Shown in pieces: positions 1 through 7,882 of a DNA stretch of 41,188 nucleotides (positions are counted from its first letter, which is position 1; every line of letters starts with the position of its first letter). The notes beneath the pieces are model-generated. The model saw only the letters and a program-made list of their open reading frames with translations. It was not told the origin of the DNA and did not search any database. Position numbers and translations under genes: made by a program. The stretch is taken from positions 1 to 41,188 of the forward strand of contig NZ_JABXKP010000044.1 in assembly GCF_017114985.1 (NCBI RefSeq), in the 5' to 3' direction. This stretch comes from Nostoc sp. JL33. Lineage in GTDB: Bacteria; Cyanobacteriota; Cyanobacteriia; Cyanobacteriales; Nostocaceae.

Positions 1-1365
1 TGTTACCAAAACATTGACATTGCCTGCATCCCCTTTTCCTGCTGGTTGGGTATCAGATGCACCACGAGTAAAGGTTGCCAGGCTAGCGCCATCAGTGAGT
101 GACAGGGTTGCTGCATTAATGTCGATATTGCCACCGTTACCGACACCTGCCGCCACGCTGCCGATGCCACTGGTATCTGCAAAGGAAATAGCATTTTTTG
201 CACGCACTGTCACATTCCCTGCATTCCCCTGTCCATAAGTTGAGGCATCAATTCCAGCCTGATCACTTAGAGATAAGTTACCAGAATCGATGGTAATGTT
301 GCCTCCATTACCAAATGCTCCTTTTTCTACTAAATTGTTAATCACGCTACCAAAATCAGCAATTTTGATTTCTTCGGTAGCATTTAGCGTAATATCCCCT
401 GCAACAGTCTCAGGTGTCCCCAAACCCGCCCCAATACCAGCATTAAGGGCACTTTTGCCTAATATCTCTACATTTTGGGCATTAATCGTAATATCACCGC
501 CACCAGCACCTTGCACAAATACACCTGCTTCATTGGTAAGCGATACCGAAGCACGAGTCACATTAAGAGGAAATTTCAAGCTGAGATTATCCCCATTAAA
601 AAGAAGATTGACATTTCCAGATGCCGCTAACCCCCCTAATTCAACTCTCCCACCATAAGCATTTAACTTGCCGCCATCTATGCTGACATTACCACCCACT
701 AGCAGCAAACTTTTACCATCTCCTACTCGTAAACCAGATGCATTAAGACCTGCGGGATCTATTCCTGCTGGTGCAATTGACCTGTTTTCAATTCTGCCAG
801 CCGCAAGTTGATTGAACAACAATGCCGAAGGATTAACTGTTAGTAATGGCGAAGGAGTTTGAGGATTGGTAGCACTAAATTCCAACCCATTGCCAAACAC
901 AAATGAATTCGCCGTACTCGCCACAAACGAACCCGCCACATCCAGCCGTGAATTGTTCCCGAATAAAATACCATTGGGATTGATCAAAAACAAATTTGCA
1001 CTACCATTCACCCCCAGTGTACCGAGAATATTCGAGATATTACTTCCCGTCACCCGTGTGAGAATATTGGAGATTCCCGTGGGATTGGCAAAATAAACTC
1101 GCTGGGATTCTCCGACATTGAATTCACGAAAACTATGGAACAGGTTTGCACCGCGAATTGCTCCGCCATCAATCCGGTCAGCAGCACTACCTTTAATATT
1201 GACATTGGGAGTGATTCTTGAAGAGCGATCGCCCAATGTTCCATCAGGGGTAATCTGGGCTAAGGCGTGATTTTCAGAACCAAATATGACATGAGCAAGC
1301 ACTCCAATAATGCTAACAACTCCTAAGAAACCTGAGCGCCAATTCCTATATCCACAGATTGCCAT
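1..1365 (-). CDS. Filamentous haemagglutinin (TPS-domain) exoprotein, N-terminal part
   Basis: The reading frame is open from an ATG at 1365 to the left edge (455 codons, no stop), so the gene is cut by the window. Residues 1-37 look like a signal peptide: a basic start, a hydrophobic stretch GFLGVVSIIGVLAHVIF, and a likely cut near ALA-Q. Then comes a two-partner-secretion (haemagglutination-activity) domain with the hallmark NPNGI at 129-133 and an earlier ANPTGI at 93-98. After about residue 230 the sequence turns into Gly/Asn/Ala-rich beta-helix-like repeats (GNGGNITID, AGNVTV). Proteins of this family cross the outer membrane through an FhaC/ShlB-type partner and act as surface adhesins or S-layer-like proteins; the partner is not in this window. 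In cyanobacteria such genes often lie near DUF928 and CHASE2/CHAT genes, as here, but the exact role is unknown. Confidence 0.9.
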   Translation of the reverse strand, partial: MAICGYRNWRSGFLGVVSIIGVLAHVIFGSENHALAQITPDGTLGDRSSRITPNVNIKGSAADRIDGGAIRGANLFHSFREFNVGESQRVYFANPTGISNILTRVTGSNISNILGTLGVNGSANLFLINPNGILFGNNSRLDVAGSFVASTANSFVFGNGLEFSATNPQTPSPLLTVNPSALLFNQLAAGRIENRSIAPAGIDPAGLNASGLRVGDGKSLLLVGGNVSIDGGKLNAYGGRVELGGLAASGNVNLLFNGDNLSLKFPLNVTRASVSLTNEAGVFVQGAGGGDITINAQNVEILGKSALNAGIGAGLGTPETVAGDITLNATEEIKIADFGSVINNLVEKGAFGNGGNITIDSGNLSLSDQAGIDASTYGQGNAGNVTVRAKNAISFADTSGIGSVAAGVGNGGNIDINAATLSLTDGASLATFTRGASDTQPAGKGDAGNVNVLVT

Positions 1366-1527
1366 ATCAGAATCAGCCTCGCCTGCTCATTTCCTACCTG
1401 TGAATATGCAATTAATCTATCTATTGATAAATTTTTATTTATGCCATTAATTTCAGCAGATATTTTGACTAGAGGAGAGTAAAGTTTCTAAAACTTAACG
1501 TTAGGTAATGCTTCCCAAAAGAAAAAG

Positions 1528-3030
1528 TTACAAATCACTCATCAACCTTGCCTTACGGAGAAAGAATTGCAGCACCGTTTCTTCACGGGAAATAATATCA
1601 ACCCTACCCTCCATGCCCAATTGAATGTGACACTGGTTTTTCCCTTTGCCTAAAACCAGAGTTTCCGGTTCAATAGTCACTTCGTAGTAACTACCAGCCG
1701 TTGGTGCTTGCCGACTAACAGATGTGTCAGTAGATGAATTGCTATTATTCTTTTGGGGAGCGATCGCATCTGGAGAAATCGCCTGCACTTGACCATTGAG
1801 AGTACCATAATCTGGGTAAGGACAAGCGCTGACCCGCATTTGGACTTTTTGGCCAATTTTTAACTTACTTTGATTTTCAGATGCCACTACTGCTTTCAAA
1901 ACTTGAGGCGCATCAGTGGGGACAATTTGCACCACTTCTTCGCCAGGACGCACAGTTTGACCTGGGTTTCGCAAATTGAGTTGAGATATTATCCCATCGG
2001 CGGTAGCTGCGATCGTGGTTTGAGCTAAATCTATTTTTGCTTGTTTGAGTTCGCTAGTATCACGCTCTAGCTGTTTTTCAATTTCAATCCGTTGCTTAAC
2101 TAGGGCTTGGCGTTCCTTTTCTATTGTTGCTTTATTGCTTTCCCCTCCGGCTTTTTCTTGAGCGATCCGCTCAGTAGCAACAGTTACTGCTGCATTACTT
2201 GGATTGACGGCAACTTGGGCGCGTTGCCTTCTCGCAATGGCAGCAGATACTGCTTGTTGTAACCGTTCAATTGTCTGTTCTTGCGCCTCCACTGCTGCTT
2301 GTTGCGCCTTTACCGCTTGCTCTTGCTGTTTGGCAGATAATTGTGCTTCTTCCAATTGATCCTTAGATAGCGCCCCTTGGGCAGCTACACTCTCATATCG
2401 GTTCTGTTTTGACTGGGCTACACCCAAGGCAGCTTCAGTCGCATGGAGATTCGCTTGTGCTGTTTTTAACTGTGCTTCCCCAGCGTGCAATTCTTTCTCA
2501 GCAATTCTGATGTTGGCATCAGCTTCTTGGAGTTCGGAAACAGTGGTAATATTTTTATCTCGATATTCCCGACGGCGACCGCTCAATTCGGCTTGGGCAC
2601 CAGTAATAATCCGATTTACGCGGTCAGTTTCGGCTCGAATCTGGCTGTTGAGGGCATTAATCTGGGCATTGATTTGCACTAGCTGTAACTTAGATTGTTG
2701 AATAGTAGTTTGCAATTGGCTCTTTTTGGTTTGCAGACGGGAGTCGTCGATAGTTGCGATCGCATCTCCTTTTTTGACAATTTGATTTTCTTTGACATAA
2801 ATGTGCATTACCTGACCTTCAGTCGCCGCTTGCACAATTCGCAATTCACCCGCCGGACGCACAACCGCCTGTCCTTGGACGGTGACTTTATATTTAGTAA
2901 CAGCAGCAACTGGAACAACTAGTCCTAGAACGCAGAGAATAAACATTCCGCCAAAGGTTGTCCAACGATTAATTGGTGGGAGAAATTCGTTGGTTTGAAT
3001 TGGGGGTAGAAAATCTGTATTGCTAACCAT
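1528..3030 (-). CDS. HlyD-family membrane fusion protein of an ABC exporter
   Basis: This 500-residue periplasmic adaptor would link the inner-membrane ABC exporter encoded just upstream to an outer-membrane channel. Residues 26-45 form one membrane anchor. Next come half of a biotinyl-lipoyl-like domain (GQAVVRPAGELRIVQA), a very long Ala/Gln/Glu-rich coiled coil (about 105-345), the second lipoyl half (ATADGIISQLNL, NPGQTVRPGEEVVQIVP), and a beta-barrel domain ending with FFLRKARLMSDL. I chose the ATG at 3030; the open frame runs up to a TTG at 3102, but those extra residues do not look like an adaptor N-terminus and no clear ribosome site favours it. The gene follows the exporter in the same direction, separated by a palindromic repeat. 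No TolC-like gene is present here. Confidence 0.9.
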   Translation of the reverse strand: MVSNTDFLPPIQTNEFLPPINRWTTFGGMFILCVLGLVVPVAAVTKYKVTVQGQAVVRPAGELRIVQAATEGQVMHIYVKENQIVKKGDAIATIDDSRLQTKKSQLQTTIQQSKLQLVQINAQINALNSQIRAETDRVNRIITGAQAELSGRRREYRDKNITTVSELQEADANIRIAEKELHAGEAQLKTAQANLHATEAALGVAQSKQNRYESVAAQGALSKDQLEEAQLSAKQQEQAVKAQQAAVEAQEQTIERLQQAVSAAIARRQRAQVAVNPSNAAVTVATERIAQEKAGGESNKATIEKERQALVKQRIEIEKQLERDTSELKQAKIDLAQTTIAATADGIISQLNLRNPGQTVRPGEEVVQIVPTDAPQVLKAVVASENQSKLKIGQKVQMRVSACPYPDYGTLNGQVQAISPDAIAPQKNNSNSSTDTSVSRQAPTAGSYYEVTIEPETLVLGKGKNQCHIQLGMEGRVDIISREETVLQFFLRKARLMSDL

Positions 3031-3118
3031 GATGTAATATGAGTAAACCGCAGAGGCATAAAGAAAACAGAGATTTTTACAACTGATATCATGTCTGGGC
3101 AATTAAGCATAAAACCCA

Positions 3119-3189
3119 GAACCCCACCCCGCCAAAGCTGCGCTTTAGCTCCCCTCCCCGCCTGCGGGGAGGGGTTGGGGGTGGGGTTC
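3119..3189. repeat. Long palindromic repeat between exporter and adaptor genes
   Basis: The outer arms GAACCCCACCCC (3119-3130) and GGGGTGGGGTTC (3178-3189) are perfect inverted complements. Inside lie a second perfect inverted pair, CCCCTCCCCGC (3151-3161) with GCGGGGAGGGG (3164-3174), and a small AAAGC/GCTTT hairpin. The GC content contrasts with the surrounding AT-rich gap. It resembles the dispersed GC-rich palindromes common in Nostoc genomes. In the transcript it would fold strongly between the two genes and might cause processing or partial termination; that effect is inferred. Confidence 0.75.
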
Positions 3190-3192
3190 ATC

Positions 3193-5412
3193 TTAATTAA
3201 TGGCAACAGACTTGCCGTTACGGTGAGCGGGTGAATATGTCAGCGCTAACGCATCCTGAGAGGGGAAAATATCATCTAGGAAATCTAAATGTTCACCAGG
3301 TAATTTCCGCAATTCTTCTGGTGTACCTTGGATTTTTAAGCGTCCTTGTTCTAAAAGTACAATTAAATCTGCTCTTTGTATGACCTTGGGACGGTGACTA
3401 ATCAGAATAGTCGTTTTATTATGACGATGAGATAAAAGTCTATCTAGTACTTGTCTTTCGCTTACAGGGTCGAGTGCGCCCGTGGATTCATCTAAAATTA
3501 AGATCGGTGGCTCAGTAACTATTGCTCTGGCGATCGCTAATCTTTGGCGTTGTCCACCGGAAAGATTTGCACCAAATTCTCCTAAAACAGTTTGATATTT
3601 ATCGGGTAGTTTGCTAATAAATTCATCTGCACCAGCAATTTGACAAGCTCTGACGATTTCTTCAAAACTGATGTGAGGATAACTAAAATGGAAGTTATCA
3701 ATAATAGAACGACTCCAGAAATGGGGTTCTTGAGGAACTAATACTACCTGTTGTCGCAGACATTCTAAAGAGAGGTCTTGCTGATTATAGAAACCATAAC
3801 GAATATTACCAGACTGAAGTTTATATAAACCAGTAATCAATTTCGCCAGGGTACTTTTACCACAGCCAGATTTACCAATTAAAGCAATGACTTTACCGCC
3901 AGGAATAGTTAAGGAAAAATCTTCTAGTAGGTCAACTCTACCTGCGTGATGAAAGTTAAGTTCAGTGCAAGCAATATCTGCATTCCCAGGAATTTGTGCC
4001 CAAGGCTTTTTGAAATCATTCTCGTCTTCTGGGGTAGCATCAATAACTTCTGTCATGCGTTGAATGACTATCTGGGCAGTGATAAACTCATCTACTAAGC
4101 CGATCGCAGCAGCTAAGAAGCCCAGAAAATTGCCACTCATGCCGTTATATGCCATCAATTGACCGATTGATAAGGTGTGATTAATGACTAAGTAACTACC
4201 TATCCAAAGGATGCCAATACTAATGAAAGTGGAAAGAATGCCAGTAATTGTACTGCTATAAAGTCCCAGCTTCATCATACTCCAGCCCAAGTTGGCGAGG
4301 CGACCATAATTCCCTTGGTATTCTGACCAAGCTTGGGGAGTGGCTTGGGTAGTTTTTAACACTTGGACACCGCGAAATGTTTCTACCAGAAAGCCTTGGT
4401 TTTCTGTACCAGAAACAATCATATTGCGGGTTTTCTGGCGCATCACTGGTAAGAAAAGCAAGTTAACAGCTGTGATAATAAAAAATGCAACTATGGAAGC
4501 TAGAGTTAGTTCCCAACTGTAAAAGAGCATAAAAGCCAAGGAAATTACAGCGATAAAAAACTGACTGGGTAATCCGAGGACAATTTGGGAAACTAAGTTA
4601 TTGATGGACTTAACATCAGAAATGCGGCTGACAACTTCCCCACTGCGTCGTCCTTCAAAGTAGGAGAGGGGTAAATGTAAGAGTTTGCGTCCGTATTCTA
4701 AGATTAGTCCTAATTGCAATTTTTGACTAAAGTGACCAATGAGATGAGATTGTACTAAACTAATGGCGCTTCTAATTAAGTTCATGGCAATCACCCCAAT
4801 TGCCACAGTGGTTAGTAGTTGGGTATCACCTCGTACTAACACATCATCGGTGAGGAGTTGCATCATAAAGGGAGATGCTAAAGAAAGCAGTCCAATGGCG
4901 ATGTTAATGGCGATCGCTTGAGCGAGAATAGAGCGATAGGGCCAAACCCGTTGCAGATATCTTCCCAAACCCCCAATTTTATCTGATTCTTGTTCAGAAA
5001 AGCGGCTGTCGTCAGGAGTCAGCAGTAACATCACGCCATTACCCCAACCTGCAACTAACTCCTGACGGGTAAGATAACGGATACCAATACCAGGGTCAGC
5101 GATGACATATTTTTTACCTTTTTGACCGTATAAAACTACCCAGTGGTAGCCTTTCCAGTGAATAATGGCTGGTAGGGATATTTGGTGTAATTGGTCGATT
5201 AGTTGGGGAGTGGCTTTAACTTGACGGGCATTAAATCCCAGTACTTCCGCGCCTCGCTTCAATCCCAGCAAGGATGTTCCTCTGGAACCAGTGCCTACGG
5301 CTTCCCGAACGCGATTGAGGGTAAATGTGCGTCCGTAGTGTTTGGCAATAGTGGCAATGCACGCTGCACCGCAGTCTTCTTCAGTGTGTTGGAGGACTAT
5401 TTGGTATTTCAT
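3193..5412 (-). CDS. Peptidase-containing (C39) ABC exporter
   Basis: This 739-residue fused permease/ATPase has an N-terminal C39 cysteine peptidase of the bacteriocin-exporter (PCAT) type. Such proteins cut double-glycine leaders on the cytoplasmic side and export the mature peptide. The peptidase shows C14 in EEDCGAAC, H90 in WKGYHWVV and D106 in VIADPG, so the Cys-His-Asp triad is complete. A six-helix membrane domain covers roughly 160-450. The ATPase has Walker A GKSGCGKST (513-521), signature LSGGQ (617-621), Walker B ILILDE (637-642) and H-loop H673. I use the ATG at 5412 rather than the upstream TTG at 5424. It lies downstream of three small genes, two with double-glycine leaders, and upstream of its HlyD partner, which strongly suggests a dedicated peptide exporter. 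Confidence 0.95.
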   Translation of the reverse strand: MKYQIVLQHTEEDCGAACIATIAKHYGRTFTLNRVREAVGTGSRGTSLLGLKRGAEVLGFNARQVKATPQLIDQLHQISLPAIIHWKGYHWVVLYGQKGKKYVIADPGIGIRYLTRQELVAGWGNGVMLLLTPDDSRFSEQESDKIGGLGRYLQRVWPYRSILAQAIAINIAIGLLSLASPFMMQLLTDDVLVRGDTQLLTTVAIGVIAMNLIRSAISLVQSHLIGHFSQKLQLGLILEYGRKLLHLPLSYFEGRRSGEVVSRISDVKSINNLVSQIVLGLPSQFFIAVISLAFMLFYSWELTLASIVAFFIITAVNLLFLPVMRQKTRNMIVSGTENQGFLVETFRGVQVLKTTQATPQAWSEYQGNYGRLANLGWSMMKLGLYSSTITGILSTFISIGILWIGSYLVINHTLSIGQLMAYNGMSGNFLGFLAAAIGLVDEFITAQIVIQRMTEVIDATPEDENDFKKPWAQIPGNADIACTELNFHHAGRVDLLEDFSLTIPGGKVIALIGKSGCGKSTLAKLITGLYKLQSGNIRYGFYNQQDLSLECLRQQVVLVPQEPHFWSRSIIDNFHFSYPHISFEEIVRACQIAGADEFISKLPDKYQTVLGEFGANLSGGQRQRLAIARAIVTEPPILILDESTGALDPVSERQVLDRLLSHRHNKTTILISHRPKVIQRADLIVLLEQGRLKIQGTPEELRKLPGEHLDFLDDIFPSQDALALTYSPAHRNGKSVAIN

Positions 5413-5446
5413 TTTCAGGTGCAATTAATTATGGGTGAAAAAATAC

Positions 5447-5468
5447 AGTCGGGTCATTTGACCCGACT
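5447..5468 (-). terminator. Hairpin between small peptide gene and exporter
   Basis: AGTCGGGTCA (5447-5456) and TGACCCGACT (5459-5468) form a perfect 10-bp stem with a 2-nt centre. Read on the minus strand it is followed within a few bases by TATTTTTT, the layout of an intrinsic terminator. It sits 76 nt past the stop of the 141-residue peptide gene and 35 nt before the exporter ATG. It could end most transcripts after the small gene and let a fraction through to the exporter, a common arrangement for abundant cargo and scarce transporter. The attenuation role is inferred. Confidence 0.6.
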
Positions 5469-5543
5469 TGATTGAGCGTTTAGCTTGTCATATTCGACTT
5501 TTGACTGCTTGGCTGACGCAGTAAAAGGTCATTGCGCTTAGGA

Positions 5544-5969
5544 TTAAAGAAGGTTGGCAGCACCCCCATTGCCATTGGCACCAGACGCAAAGTTGGCAGC
5601 AGCAGGCACAACGTTGGCACCAGGCCCATCACTACCACCAGTTAAGATTAAATAACCTTCACTTGTATCAAAGTTATTGGTTCCTGGAGATAGTGGGATG
5701 TTTACTACATCATAGCCAGGTCCAATCTTTTGGTCGAAGCTAACAGTTGGTGGTCTTCTGAAATCATATTGCCTTTCATCATTAAAATACAAAAAGTCCT
5801 TTCGTCCGTTAATCAAGTAGTTGACGGTAATACCCGATTTATTGCCGAGATTGTAGATAGCACCACCTTCGATGACGGCTCCTTCTTCGAGAGTTAATTC
5901 GGTGAACAGTTGTTCTTGAGAAACAACAGAATAGTTAGAATTAGAGGTGATATTGTCGAGATTTGACAT
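5544..5969 (-). CDS. Double-glycine-leader secreted protein (putative exporter cargo)
   Basis: A 141-residue product starting at the ATG at 5969, chosen because AAGGAG lies about 7 nt upstream; the open frame extends further but without a ribosome site. The leader (1-36) ends in EEGAVIEGG with a hydrophobic/acidic pattern LFTELTLEEGAVIEGG, the classic signal for C39 peptidases. Cleavage after G36 would leave a core of about 105 residues with no cysteines, an acidic/aromatic middle (GRKDFLYFNDERQYDF) and a Gly/Ala/Asn-rich tail ending NGNGGAANLL. The leader closely matches that of the gene at 7198-7542. I do not recognise the core; its length is large for a bacteriocin, so it may be a secreted structural or effector protein instead. 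Confidence 0.75.
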   Translation of the reverse strand: MSNLDNITSNSNYSVVSQEQLFTELTLEEGAVIEGGAIYNLGNKSGITVNYLINGRKDFLYFNDERQYDFRRPPTVSFDQKIGPGYDVVNIPLSPGTNNFDTSEGYLILTGGSDGPGANVVPAAANFASGANGNGGAANLL

Positions 5970-6183
5970 TGTTTTTCTCCTTGATTGTAATTGATTGGAA
6001 TTTCTGGAAATATTTTTTCCAGATAAACTTGTTACTTTGCACTTAAAAATCAAACTGGGCTTAATCACTCTGGAATTAAGTTTTAATCCCAATTAAAAAG
6101 TCACCAAATAGGCACTAATTAAATGCCCCATACAGAGATAATTGGATAATTTTTCATTCCCCTTGTTCGTACATGTTTTTAGT

Positions 6184-6306
6184 ACTTAGTAGGTGAATCT
6201 CTCTGCATATCACTCTTTACGACGGCTTTTATTTTTTATGCACTTGGATCAGAAAAATTTTTGAAAAATCTGTAAAATCCCTACGCAGCAAGGAATTAGC
6301 TTTTGG
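6184..6306. promoter_or_regulatory. Repeated upstream block, copy 1
   Basis: This 123-nt stretch aligns without gaps to 7707-7829 at roughly 80% identity by hand count, including a perfect 23-nt match (6200-6222 with 7723-7745) and a shared GAATTAGCTTTTG at the right end. It lies about 215 nt upstream (minus-strand sense) of the double-glycine gene at 5544-5969. The rest of the 5970-6414 gap is AT-rich without another gene. A shared promoter or regulatory region for the two peptide genes is the simplest reading; a small RNA or a plain duplication is possible. Confidence 0.6.
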
Positions 6307-6414
6307 CTATAGCAATCGCAATTGAAACATGAGAAAATACGTAGCCAGAAAGTACGTATCTATAAGTATTTCAGCAATTTTTTTCTCACGAATGATTTAG
6401 GATTGCTATATATA

Positions 6415-6957
6415 TCAAACAATAGCAATTACCGCTCCAGCGAAACCTACTGCCTTAATTGCTCCATCAAGTAAACTCCCCAAATCGAGATTTGCCCCAG
6501 CATTCCAAGACGAATTGTAGCTACTCGATATTCCGCCCCAAGCAGCAGCTAGCGCTGGATTAGTACCGGATACACCCCAATTATCATCTCTAGAACCAGC
6601 CTCAAAAGTGCCATGAGTTCGCCCCGTATGCGAGAATGTAAAAACTGAACCATGTACATCATCTTTAAGCGCAAAAACAAGTGATGTATCATAGCTAGTA
6701 GCGCCACTATCATGGAAATTACCTGTAAAGCTATAACTTCCATCTGGAAACAAACTCAGGTGAGCATGGCCTCCTACTGGAACTCCATTATTAAAACTGA
6801 TACTACCTGTATCTAGCTCTATGTTTGGTAGTAAAGGATCTGGAGTTGGGGGAGGCAAAGGAGCTGAAGGTGAGGGCACTAATAAGTCGTTGGGTATCCG
6901 GAATATATCGTGGGAAGCTATATTTACCAATCCAAAACTTTTGCTGATACTTGTCAT
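6415..6957 (-). CDS. Uncharacterised protein between the double-glycine genes
   Basis: A 180-residue protein starting at the ATG at 6957, supported by GGAGAG a few bases upstream. It lies between two genes with double-glycine leaders, in the same direction, upstream of the exporter. Its N-terminus has no double-glycine site. Residues 26-45 are a proline-rich linker (PSPSAPLPPPTPDPLLPN). The middle is beta-like with repeated Gly/Ser/Phe (HLSLFPDGSYSFTGNFHDSG) and several His and Asp. The C-terminus is small-residue rich and hydrophobic (LLDGAIKAVGFAGAVIAIV), which might insert in a membrane or be a C-terminal export signal. I do not recognise the family. Secretion by the same exporter is only inferred from position. 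Confidence 0.7.
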   Translation of the reverse strand: MTSISKSFGLVNIASHDIFRIPNDLLVPSPSAPLPPPTPDPLLPNIELDTGSISFNNGVPVGGHAHLSLFPDGSYSFTGNFHDSGATSYDTSLVFALKDDVHGSVFTFSHTGRTHGTFEAGSRDDNWGVSGTNPALAAAWGGISSSYNSSWNAGANLDLGSLLDGAIKAVGFAGAVIAIV

Positions 6958-7197
6958 ATTCTCTCTCCAAAATATGTTAAGACTAGACAGACAGACCTCA
7001 AAATTCATGTGACCTGTTTAGGGTATGTCTGCAAATTACAAAAAGCTATAATCAGGGTAGTAGAATCTTTCGGAGTTCAATTTGCTACGAACTTGTTAAA
7101 TTATGTACTTAGACTAGAGGAGATTGATCCAGTCATCGCTGCTGCTAAGTCTATGGTTCGCCACGGGCAACGCAATGAACTGCTCCTTGGAACGAGT

Positions 7198-7542
7198 TCA
7201 AAATAATGAGCCAATAATGCCTCCAATGACTGATCCAACAGGCCCTCCAACAACGCCTCCAACCACTGCTCCAATAGTTGTTGTATTCCCGTTTGCAATG
7301 TTGTTTCCAACAACTGCTCCAGCAGCTGTTCCAACTGCGCCTCCAATGGCACCTCCTATGGGTCCTCCAAGGGCGGTTCCAGCAGCTGTTCCAGCTGCGC
7401 CTCCAATGGCACCTCCTATGTCCTCTCCGTAGCCGCCCTCTGCGTTTTGATTCCGCAAACCTCCACTGACAGCAGCAGATTCTTCGGAATTTAATTCAGT
7501 GAACAAACCAAAATCTTGTAAGTAGCTTTGATTGTTTAACAT
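7198..7542 (-). CDS. Glycine-zipper peptide with double-glycine leader
   Basis: A 114-residue product starting at the ATG at 7542 with AAGGAG about 7 nt upstream, as in the gene at 5544. The leader, 28 residues, ends LFTELNSEESAAVSGG and shares the pattern FTEL-x-x-EE-x-A-x-x-x-GG with the other peptide. After cleavage the core of about 86 residues is dominated by GxxxG steps (GGAIGGAAGTAAGTALGG, GAVVGGVVGGPVGSVIGG), a glycine zipper typical of membrane-inserting two-peptide bacteriocins and some glycine-zipper membrane proteins. The context with a C39 exporter supports a secreted membrane-active peptide. Antibacterial action is inferred; a signalling or envelope role is possible. No cognate immunity gene was recognised. 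Confidence 0.8.
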   Translation of the reverse strand: MLNNQSYLQDFGLFTELNSEESAAVSGGLRNQNAEGGYGEDIGGAIGGAAGTAAGTALGGPIGGAIGGAVGTAAGAVVGNNIANGNTTTIGAVVGGVVGGPVGSVIGGIIGSLF

Positions 7543-7706
7543 GGTTTTTCTCCTTTTTGAATTAGGTAATGCAGAAAGAATTGGGTAAGTTTTAACAAGT
7601 TGCATATTTGCGGAATCAATTTGCGGCTATAACCATCGAAGTTTTGTTCTTGACGAAATTATCCAATGATTCAGCTAGTCCCCAAAGAAAGCATCTTTTT
7701 TGTGAT

Positions 7707-7829
7707 ACTTACTAAATGAACTTCTCTGCATATCACTCTTTACGATGACTTTTAGTTTTTATGCATTGAGAATAGAAAATTTGGGAAAAAATCTGTAAAA
7801 TCCTTATGCAGCAACGAATTAGCTTTTGT
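7707..7829. promoter_or_regulatory. Repeated upstream block, copy 2 (divergent intergenic region)
   Basis: The second copy of the 123-nt block described at 6184-6306. It lies in the gap between the glycine-zipper gene (minus strand, start 7542) and the sigma-factor gene (plus strand, start 7883), ending about 53 nt before the latter. It could therefore serve either direction. Because copy 1 precedes only a minus-strand peptide gene, control of the peptide genes is the more economical guess. The gap 7543-7882 holds no other gene. Confidence 0.6.
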
Positions 7830-7882
7830 CCCTATGGCTGTATAATTGAAATCAGCTATGTTCAAACAACGGCAAATATTCC

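Noticed and set aside
14..1096. Plus-strand frames at the left end
   Set aside because: They oppose the long haemagglutinin-like frame, whose signal peptide and NPNGI motif make it the real gene.
6345..6360. GTA...TAC pair as an NtcA site
   Set aside because: The spacer is 9 nt instead of the required 8 and it is not placed before a promoter that I can see.
6910..7206. Plus-strand 98-residue frame overlapping the start of the uncharacterised gene
   Set aside because: It overlaps the well-supported minus-strand gene's leader and has no ribosome site. The part at 7080-7195 looks slightly protein-like but matches no family I know.
7124..7469. Plus-strand Pro/Thr-rich and Leu/Gln-rich frames opposite the glycine-zipper gene
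   Set aside because: They are the complement of GGN-rich codons; composition bias keeps them open.
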